64,000 nt of DNA from Hydractinia symbiolongicarpus (Eukaryota > Cnidaria > Hydrozoa > Anthoathecata > Hydractiniidae), in NCBI RefSeq assembly GCF_029227915.1, contig NC_079881.1:7688001-7752000 (forward strand), given 5' to 3'. The number at the start of each line of letters is the position of its first letter. Within the stretch, counting starts at the first letter, position 1. A program made the position numbers and the translations under genes. Positions 56,063 through 64,000 of this stretch are shown one piece after another. Under the pieces are notes generated by a model. It was not told the origin of the DNA. It did no database searches and saw only the letters and a list, made by a program, of their open reading frames with translations.

Positions 56063-58515
56063 CTTAAGAAATGGTATCGGGAATCCGTCCGTCTTTCATC
56101 TCGCCATATGCGCTACCTTGAACAAAAAAACCTTGCTAAAAAAAGTTGTCCTGCTATCTAAATTATTCGTTTAACTAATTTTTGTCCCTAACGACGAATC
56201 TCACTCGTTATCTCGGATTATTTAGAAGTCGCTCATGGAAACCAACCCTTTTTGTGTGTTCGAACGAAGGTAGGGTGATATATTCTTTAAGAAATCAATG
56301 CTTCCAACTCCTTCCTTTTAACATCCTTTTTTACTTATAGTTAGTTATACCGCAGCTGGTCAACAAATTCAAATCCTTCGATTTTTCTCCTAGTGTAACC
56401 TCTCGAAATCGCGCTTTTTCGAACTTAAGATTGAAAATCTCTGCATGCATTTTGCTGCAGATGCGGCGCGCACAACGACAGTCTGTTTTAAGCAACAAAA
56501 TCGCATTGCATGCGCACGACAAAATCGCACGTGCCAGCGCTATAAGTATTTTGCAACATTGTCGGAACATTTTCAGTGGTTTATTCTTTTGATGTAGACT
56601 TTTTCATGCCAGAGTTACAAGCTGCTTATACTCCTACTACCCTATCCATTATTCACGCCAAAGTAGTGTGATTTAAGTGACTTTTAAATATGACTTTGTA
56701 TACCTCAATGTATGTACAAATTTAAAATTAAATACAAGAACAAATATTTAATATTCTGGTAACTTAACGATTGAATAGACTTGAGCGATACATGAATAAG
56801 AGGGTCATAATCAATTTTTTTCGCACTGAAATAAACGAAGCAGTGTCTTACATACACTTACAAGAAGTTGCTGTGCTCGTATGGTTTAAAGATTCGAATA
56901 CACCACAAACCAATTTGCAGGACTCTTATTGCTAACATCACCAATAGGTGCGAGAGAGACTATTTTGGATATATATAGTCATAATAATACGTATTTTTCA
57001 TAAGAAACTGTACTAAAATCAAAAAAGAAATAAGCAACTTTAGTAATGATATGTAAATTTAGTTCAAGCAATTTTTTTTGCGGACATAATTTTGTGTATG
57101 GTGTACACAAAGAGCTGTATTGGTAAGTTTTTCAATGTAGACCAAGGTTTCTCAGGAGGTTTCTCCGTGTAGAGAGGATTCAAAAATGTTCGCGATTGTT
57201 AAAAATAATTTTTGAACCAACTAATATAAATTGAAAATAGAGTTGGCGGTGTCAGGGTGAAACATTTTAGGTTCATAAGACCTTTTTTAAAATATTTCGG
57301 TTGGTTTCTTTGAGGTACAAATTTAAGTTGCTGATAAATGTATACTAGTTACGCGGCCAGTGTATTTCTTCAACACTGAAAGATATCATCACTAACAGTA
57401 ACATCAAAACAATAGGAAAATTAGAAAATAAGCACAAAGACACATTAAAATCTTATCGTGTTTTTAGAAACTACAAAGAATCCTACATAACATTACTTTA
57501 AGTGCAGAAATTTCGTGGATAGACACTTCCTCGAGAGTTTTACATTTCACGAACATAAACTTTTGCTAATCGATACCTTTGGAAAATTGTTTGAGTAATA
57601 ACTTTCGCGAATCACCTTAAAAATTGTACGGATTGCACACATCAAAAAATACATTTTGTCATCGAAGCAGAGAGTTAAAACTGAAATAAACTATTCTCGG
57701 TCTTAATTATTTTTTGCAAACAGTAAGTTTCGCGAATTTAAATAATTTTTTATTCGCATTCATAAAAGTTCGCGAATACTCTTAGAAAATGTCTTAGCGA
57801 ATTTTGCTAATTTCCGCGAAAGTTTCCGCACCGAAAGATGGAAAAAACAATAATATTGTAATCGGTCCTTTTTAAACCGACCTCAATGTGTTATTTGGCA
57901 ATCTAGAAGAGAAAATTTTCAAAATTTAAATTTAAGCCTCCCCTGAAAAAGACCTTTTTCTACCTATGTCACTGGAAAAACTTCTGCTTTGCTAAACACC
58001 CCTTTAGATCTTGTTTAAACTGAATGTTTTTATTTTTATAATTTTAACTTTTTACAGAAATTTTTTCCATTTCCCACTTATCCATGTTTATCAACGTGTT
58101 TACAAGACGAATAAAAAAAAACACAAAAAATATCACAATTATTCTTTCGCCTACCCTCACTAGATGTTGTTCGATATATTGTACGCTAGTTAGTATGCAG
58201 AGAGAATTTGTCTCGGTATGCAAAGAACTGGGATTCTCAAATCAGATAATACAAGGAGGTTTAAAAAGAAGGAGAGAGAACTCTTTTATTTCTATTGAAA
58301 TCATCCGTGTCTCATGTTTACTTTTCTCTATTGTTCTTACATCGAATTCTGTCAATCAAAATTTGAAATCTCGCGCTTAAATTAATAAATTAGCCGTTGT
58401 CTTTTGTTACTATTTGCATAAATTATGAGCCCGCGGCTATTTTTCTCTCAGCGGTAAATGCTTGTTAGTTGATAAATTTGTCGTTTTTACATATCATAAA
58501 CAAGCAAGAAGCGAA
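56063..58515. other. Intergenic DNA with TTCGCGAA-rich repeat
   Basis: No gene recognised. Small ORFs at 56331-56570 and 58084-58380 lack protein character. A cluster of TTCGCGAA, TTCGCGAAT and ATTCGC motifs at 57480-57850 belongs to the same dispersed family as 11955-12320. Confidence 0.4.
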
Positions 58516-60306
58516 ATGGCAGGCGAAGACGTTAAAAATATAATAGAATTGGATGATGACTTTTTTGTGACGGAAGAAATGTTGTCAGATTTTACTGTTT
58601 ACGAAAGTTGTGAGGTGGAAGTATCGTTTGTGGAAGATCTGTTGGAAGAAGAAAATGAAGTAGATGCTGGATATTTGGGTATTCCTCAAATAGTATTCGT
58701 TGATGAAGAAGATGTGGACATGGTGGTTGATAACAACAGTACCAAAAATGTGAAGTTTGTGTGCAGCAAGTGCAAAAAACAGTATTTTAAAGAAGCTTAC
58801 TACAAGAAACATACTCTGATATGTAAAAAGCCAACAGGTAATGCTTCAGTTTAATAAAGTCATGTTTTCTTTAAAACACCATTAGCTAGCTAGCTATAAT
58901 GTTTTGTTTTTTGACTCTGCATGTAGATTTCATAGAAAAGCTATTGTATTATCATCATTTGATATGCTTTTTGTTGTTGTTGTCTTGTTTTGTTATCACA
59001 ACTGTGTTCTGATGTCAACTCTGTATTCCAATAATAGATCCAGAAACAACAACAGTGGCAAGAAAAACTCTTGATGACTCAAAAAATAAATCAACTACAA
59101 CAATTTCCACAAAACAAGTTAAATCAAAATCGAATCGTAAGTATTCATTCATGAACTCTGAGAACATAAGGAATTTTTTTTTGCTATATATAGAGCAAAA
59201 TATTGTGAACTGGTGGTATAAACCTTTTTTTTTGCACCCTTTTAGAATCTTTATCCATCACCGATCATGAGCTGCAGCAAGAAAAAATGAATTTTGTTCG
59301 TGATGCTATGGTTAAAATTTCAAAAGACCCAATCAATAACATTGTTGTGAAAGGATTCAAAACACCTGGAAATCGTGTCAAAGAATTAGCCAACTCAATT
59401 TTGAATGCTGGGAGTGATGTTTTGGACATTATTTCTGAAAATGTAGTGTGTCGCATATTTAAAGAATTGCAAAAATCTAACCTACTGACTGGTTCAGGAA
59501 AAGAATCTCTTTGGAGAAAAGTGCATGAACTTGCACAAGACGATAAATTCAGACAACATTGGAAACATGTATTACCTAAAGGATACTGCATTGACAGTCA
59601 AGAATTCTCTATGTTGTTGCAGAAATTTGTTATGGAGTTAATAAAAATACTAGTAGCTCATGAAAACAAAAATCGACATGTCGAAAAAAGTCTTGACTTG
59701 AAACTCACAACTGAGGAACAAACTGTTCTGTATTATGTTTCAGGATACATAATTTTCTCGCTACGTAAAAAATACCAAAGATTAGCAGATTCGAAAAACA
59801 AAGTTGTTGCTGTGGCTGCATTGCAGTTTCTGAACTCATTGAAAGTTTCAGGTGATGATAAACTGCAGGTATATAGTTTTCTGGATTATACAAGATCTTG
59901 GGTGGACCAAGTCAGCAGAGGATACCTGATAAAAGTCAATGATGACATGTTTATTTTTTGCAGAAGAATTGAAAACGTTATTAGAAAAGTTTTAAATTTG
60001 AACATGTTGAAAAAATATAAAGGAGAAGATATACGGGAACTTTTCGAAAATGAACTTATGAAGGACTCTTTAATTGATCAAGCCTGGGTCATACTTTCAC
60101 GGTATCTTGGAAATGAGAAGTTATCGAAAATTCTCAAAGCTCAGATCATTAAAAAATGGTGTGACATCAGAGCAAAAGCATATGTCACTGCATATATACA
60201 AGTAGTTCGACGCAAACTTGCTTCTCTAGCATCGGAGAAAAAAGAGAAGTTGACTGTAGTCTTATCTAAAAAAGGTGAACCAGCAATGAGAAAAAAACTT
60301 AACTAA
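58516..60306 (+). CDS. C2HC zinc-finger protein with transposon-type C-terminal domain, function unknown
   Basis: Three exons (58516-58837, 59038-59136, 59246-60306), GT-AG and in phase, give 493 residues. The N-terminal 80 residues are acidic. A zinc finger follows with C83, C86, H99 and C103 (C-x2-C-x12-H-x3-C). The second exon is a Ser/Thr/Lys-rich linker. The large last exon is helical and contains VLYYVSGYI (preceded by EEQT), then RSWVDQVSRGYLIKVNDD and FIFCRRIENVIR. I recall similar spacing (Y-x-x-GY, then W-x3-V-x-RG-x-L-x-x-V-x-D) in a dispersed, transposon-associated family of cnidarians and other invertebrates; that link is from memory and not tested. No catalytic DDE core is recognised. 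It converges with 61520-62578. It could be a domesticated gene or part of an undescribed mobile element. Confidence 0.7.
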
Positions 60307-61519
60307 TTGTCATAACATTTTTACCTATAACTTGTTTTAATTTCTATATATCTTTTCCATGTATATAACTGTGTTTCTTAGTAAAATAATCATACCCTTA
60401 TTATGTTTGTACTATTTTAAGGGTTTTTTTCGGATTGAGTAAGGATTCAATCTCGCTGAAGCTGTTTATTTTAAATCTAAATTTTTGCCAAGATTTGTGA
60501 ACTTCACTCTCATTTCTTTTTTTTGTGCTACTTCTTTGTTCAGTTATGCACATTGGCAAGCGTTAAACTGAATAATGCTGCGAGATCAAAACTCTGCGCG
60601 CTTTGCTAGAAATTTAATAGATCATAAAAACGCGGAGAAATGGTCGATGGATAGGCTAATCAAGATGGTATGAAACAACATGCTTTTTATCAGCTGGAGG
60701 GACCCTGAAAAATAAGTTGCGCGTGCATAATTACCGACGCAAATATTCTTACGCGAGAATCGCTACTTAAAGCTGACCGCAACCTCGGACCTAGGATTGC
60801 CGCATCGGATGCTCTATGCCTGACTGTGGCCTGATGAAATCAACTCACTTTTTGATTATTCCATTTGATTAAATTTTTTGCAAACAAGTTTTATATCTCA
60901 CACGGGTATCGAACTCTCTTTGCAAACAAGTTTTACATCTCACACGGGTATCGGGTATGTTTTATTGTGGTTTGTATACACCCTTACACCAAGAGGCCTT
61001 TGTCACGTTCTTTTTTTAAATCAACATAGTCCCGAATAGCGAATATTAATTTCGACACTCCTTCGCATGAATTCTTGTTGGGAATATAATGAAACTTGTC
61101 CCCAGGGTTGTTCTACATATCGCGAAGTGAGTATGTAAAAAAGCAAAACAAAACTGTAATATTTATTCACGTATGGCGGATCCATTCGAAATGAAGATAA
61201 AAGAAATTCCGTAATAGTTGTAATTTCCCGATGACATAAATAAAAATTACATAGCAATAATAAAGTAGCAATCCTAAATTTTTTTAATCTCAATTATTTT
61301 CTAAGATTTGATGTTTTCAAAAAAATGTTTCAAATCAAAGTCAAAATCGTACTCCACTAAAAATATTTGCAAAAGATGTGACTCAAAAGACAAGGCACTA
61401 ATAACAAAACAACTTCTATGTTGAAAAAGCGTAATGGAAAAAATGTCTGACATACTCAGAAAAAATATAAATAAAATAGTCAAACAATCATGTTTCCAAA
61501 AGTATCAATATATAAATAA
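60307..61519. other. Region between the two convergent unknown genes
   Basis: Holds a ~40-bp tandem duplication at about 60877-60952 (TTGCAAACAAGTTTTA, then ATCTCACACGGGTATCG, twice) and a stem-loop around GGATTGAGTAAGGATTCAATC near 60435. No gene seen; two short minus ORFs (61021-61483) lack protein character. Confidence 0.5.
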
Positions 61520-62578
61520 CTATCTCTTTCTTTTCTGTGGAAGTTTCCTCATATCATTTACGTCTAGGTGAATCTGATTTTTGCATTCTTTCTCAGTAAT
61601 TTTTCTTACCCAAGATGATAATTGGGCAACTTTCTTTATTGCTCTCTGTTTTTCTCCCTGAGTATTGCGATATCTTTCCTCTAGTTCTTCTCTGGAAAGA
61701 TATCGAATGTTTGTATGTGAGGAATCAAGCACAGAATCATCACTTTTCCGTCTACTTCTAACTTTTTTAACTGTTGGTTTAAAAGAATTGCACATACTAC
61801 ATACAGATGAAGGTTTTTCAGCTAAAAAATGACAGTTGGTATGGCGTATTGTTTTAAAATTGTCTTCATCAAATCTGACCATTTTATCGTCTTCAACAAA
61901 AGCTACTGGAAATGTTCCACTCTGATTCATGAATGGCTGTTCGAAATTACATCTCGACTTGATTACATCTTCATAACCTTGTAACCCCGTGCAAACACTG
62001 ACTGACTTCCAGAATGACGAGAAAGTTGAAATATCATCATTTTTCAAAACACATGGCAGAGTTTTTGTTAGTTGTATTGTTTCTTTCTCCATAGGTTTCC
62101 CATATATGGAGAAATCCCAACCATTGCTGTTGTCTATACGTATTGTAAGCAAATGGTTTAATTCTTTTTCATTTTGACAAAGGGTATAGACACGTTTATA
62201 GTTATCCGATTTATCACATATACTAAAACCAACTTTCTTCATACTCACATCTAATTCCAGTATTTTTAAGCTGTCTTTTCTGTTTACAGCATAATTCATG
62301 CACACACAATTTTCATCCACATGAGGGTAAAATGATGCAGCAGTACCAATTATTTTTTTTGACGTTTTCATCTCATCTAATTTTCTTCTACATCCATTAC
62401 AAGTAAATTTAGGAAATACACAAGGATCTTCTTGTTCACAATTTATTCCATATATAGATTGAAACACTTCACTGTAAATATCACAAGATTTAAAATTAAC
62501 GTAATGTTTACTTTTCACAATTTTCTTCCCACACAATCTACATAGCTTTTGAATATACTCTGAATGTGAAGCAGACAT
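61520..62578 (-). CDS. Cys-rich nuclear-type protein of unknown function
   Basis: A single exon of 352 residues, taken from the ATG at 62578 (MSASHSEY). An upstream in-frame ATG at 62701 would add 41 hydrophobic residues that do not suit the family. The N-terminus has a treble-clef or ZAD-like zinc site: CRLCG, a further Cys, then CNGC about 50 residues later. The middle is unrecognised. Near residue 245 there is H-x-x-C with CSMC (HTNCHFLA, VCSMCNSF), then SHTNIRYLSREELEERY leading into a coiled coil, and a basic tail PQKRKR, a likely nuclear signal. The SHTN-x-RYL plus coiled-coil combination resembles the N-terminal half of transposon-derived proteins I recall from cnidarians (inference). 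No stop or frameshift. Possibly paired with the convergent zinc-finger gene. Confidence 0.65.
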   Translation of the reverse strand: MSASHSEYIQKLCRLCGKKIVKSKHYVNFKSCDIYSEVFQSIYGINCEQEDPCVFPKFTCNGCRRKLDEMKTSKKIIGTAASFYPHVDENCVCMNYAVNRKDSLKILELDVSMKKVGFSICDKSDNYKRVYTLCQNEKELNHLLTIRIDNSNGWDFSIYGKPMEKETIQLTKTLPCVLKNDDISTFSSFWKSVSVCTGLQGYEDVIKSRCNFEQPFMNQSGTFPVAFVEDDKMVRFDEDNFKTIRHTNCHFLAEKPSSVCSMCNSFKPTVKKVRSRRKSDDSVLDSSHTNIRYLSREELEERYRNTQGEKQRAIKKVAQLSSWVRKITEKECKNQIHLDVNDMRKLPQKRKR

Positions 62579-63442
62579 GTTGACACAGCAAAATTCAAAT
62601 ATGAATACTTTATTTTTCAAAAAAACTTCATAAAAAACCCACAAAGGTGTCAAGGGAATTAAAAAAAAATGTGAACCACTTGCCAGCTGGTTATGTAACA
62701 CCTAATAAAAAAACAATTATAAACTCAATTCAATATATATTCAAAACATACAGCTGGTGTGAGAGAAAGAAAGAATATACATAAACAGAAAATCTACTCC
62801 CACTGGGGAAAAAAGAAAAAAAGTTGCTTAAAACTTTTACCTAAATATACATAATTAGAACTAATAATTATTTTCTTTTGTTCCATGACAATGGAAAACA
62901 TCACCGAGTGCTGCGACGTGCTGCGACACCCTACCGAGAATTCGTCTACTTCGAGAGTAAAAAAAACAATTTTATAAATAACCCCTCCTGACGAGACCTG
63001 CACAAAAACGTTAATCAACCCTTTAACTAACATTTTCCCAGGAGGGGACATACGAAATAGTTTATAAGTTGTAAAACTTTACGATCTCCCAAGGCAGCTT
63101 TTCGCACTTTGAAGGCACTTTACTCCTTCCGCGTCCTTATGGAAGTGGAAAAACAAACTTCACCCTCATTGAATCTTGTAGTTTAACTAAACTACATGTT
63201 TTCCTGCTCTTCCGCATTGCTGTAAGTGTGATTTTTAAGATTTATCTTTTCTCGTTAAAACACTCGTTTCAGAGTCGGTAGGTAAATATTGAGCCAAATC
63301 AGAGACACGGATCAGTTCAAAGGGGCGCCGAAACAATAAAAAATTGAATAGAAAATTTAAAGGGACGCCGCGAGTTCTCTCTTAATATAAGTTAAAAGTA
63401 CAATCATTTTTTACAAGATTATAGCTGCTAAAAATTATCAAA
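62579..63442. other. Intergenic DNA between unknown gene and SMCHD1-like gene
   Basis: No gene seen. GTAGTTTAACTAAACTAC near 63180 is a perfect palindrome, and GGGGCGCCG/GGGACGCCG recur near 63322-63372. The 3'UTR of the SMCHD1-like gene would occupy the right end. Confidence 0.4.
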
Positions 63443-64000
63443 TCATCGCCTTTTCTTTTTTGGTGGACTATATGCCTTCCGAGTTGAGTCCGTGCTTTTT
63501 CGGGTTAAATCCGTGCCTTTTCGGGTTAAATCCGTACTTTTGCGAATAGCATCCGTGCTTTTGCGAATTGCGTCCAATCTTTTTTGAAGTTCTTGTATTT
63601 TCGGACTTAGGAGTGCGTCTTTTTGGCGCAGTTCTATTTGACATTGTTTTACAGTTTCTCCTGCTACATCAGCGTTAACCCTTGCTCGTCGTAGTTCCTC
63701 TAAAGTATGTAAACTAGTTTGCAATGTTTGAAACTCGTTTCGTTGTTTTAGCGGTAACTCACCGAACGTGTACCTTAACATAGTCATCTTTGGCGGGCAC
63801 TTCCGAGACGGATCCATTAATCCGTCCGAGGCTATCAAATCACCGGTCAACGTCAATATAGCCGGGCATGGTTGTTTTAACTTCACAACATGCTCGCGGT
63901 AGCGCTGAGCTTGTTCTAAGTCTGACACAACAATCGTACGACTAAACACCGACCAATATAACGTCGAACGCAAATGACGGTTCTCTTCTGTAAACTCCAG
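63443..64000 (-). CDS. SMCHD1: SMCHD1-like protein, C-terminal exon (partial, runs off window)
   Basis: Open from the window edge to TGA at 63443-63445, 185 codons, so the gene begins outside the window. It matches the end of the SMC-type hinge and tail of SMCHD1, a non-canonical SMC/GHKL chromatin silencer: the strand SRTIVVSDLEQAQRYR-like segment, CPAILTLTGDLIASDG, KCPPKMTMLRYTFGE, then a coiled coil from about residue 90. The C-terminus carries five 7-residue repeats of the type RKSTD-x-x before a basic PPKKKRR nuclear signal. Family assignment rests on the order of hinge blocks recalled from the vertebrate protein. Other hinge-domain proteins are possible. No splice acceptor is seen within the window. 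Confidence 0.75.
   Translation of the reverse strand: MEFTEENRHLRSTLYWSVFSRTIVVSDLEQAQRYREHVVKLKQPCPAILTLTGDLIASDGLMDPSRKCPPKMTMLRYTFGELPLKQRNEFQTLQTSLHTLEELRRARVNADVAGETVKQCQIELRQKDALLSPKIQELQKRLDAIRKSTDAIRKSTDLTRKGTDLTRKSTDSTRKAYSPPKKKRR
63470..63575 (-). repeat. 21-bp in-frame coding repeat (RKSTD-x-x) in the SMCHD1-like tail
   Basis: Five units of 21 bases, on the plus strand GTCCGTGCTTTTTCGGGTTA and variants, encode 7-residue units RKSTDAI, RKSTDAI or RKSTDLT, RKGTDLT, RKSTDST. The frame is kept in every unit, so the repeat grew within coding sequence. It is rich in Ser and Thr next to Arg-Lys, a pattern suiting kinase targets. Confidence 0.85.

Noticed and set aside
56331-56570. 79-codon Cys/Arg-rich minus ORF
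   Set aside because: Short, GC-skewed local sequence, no known domain, no splice partners.

Overview
This is an AT-rich, intron-rich animal nuclear window with densely packed single-copy housekeeping genes and many kinds of transposon. The gene set (group VI phospholipase A2, phosphomannomutase, RRS1, COQ7, an SMCHD1-like protein), short GT-AG exons and abundant TTCGCGAA-type, Harbinger and non-LTR repeats fit an invertebrate metazoan, most likely a cnidarian (hydrozoan-like). Species assignment is inference only.

Layout. 358-1419 (+): intronless zinc-dependent medium-chain dehydrogenase. 2072-2875: a MITE flanked by TTAA. 3746-13533 (+): complete 13-exon, 835-residue ankyrin/patatin phospholipase (PLA2G6-type). 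14653-25505: two head-to-tail copies of a 5.4 kb segment carrying exons 2-7 of a phosphomannomutase gene on the minus strand. The copy next to the only exon 1 (26693-26761) is intact and gives a 249-residue PMM. The distal copy has no exon 1 and carries a 4-bp frameshift in its last exon. 27307-40383 (+): RRS1 (14 exons, 337 residues), head-to-head with PMM. Its intron 1 holds a decayed non-LTR retrotransposon (28031-31110, minus), and its intron 2 begins with a minisatellite that copies the splice donor.

43680-46627 is a PIF/Harbinger transposon that looks structurally complete: matching TIRs, TAA target duplications, an intact DDE transposase and an intact MADF partner protein. It lies beside the last COQ7 exon I can find. 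COQ7 (minus, 46782-55594) has five recognised exons with all di-iron ligands. A second, 5'-truncated copy of the same retrotransposon family sits in its intron 1, a SINE follows that copy, and a MITE with perfect 35-bp TIRs lies just upstream of its start. 58516-60306 (+) and 61520-62578 (minus) are two convergent genes of unknown function, with zinc-finger and transposon-like modules. 63443-64000 (minus) is the C-terminal exon of an SMCHD1-like chromatin protein that runs off the window.

The host genes share no obvious pathway: lipid remodelling, mannose-1-phosphate supply for glycosylation, ribosome assembly, ubiquinone synthesis and chromatin. The notable content is structural: a partial gene duplication caught early in decay, selfish elements at gene boundaries and splice sites, and a possibly split two-gene element at 58-63 kb.
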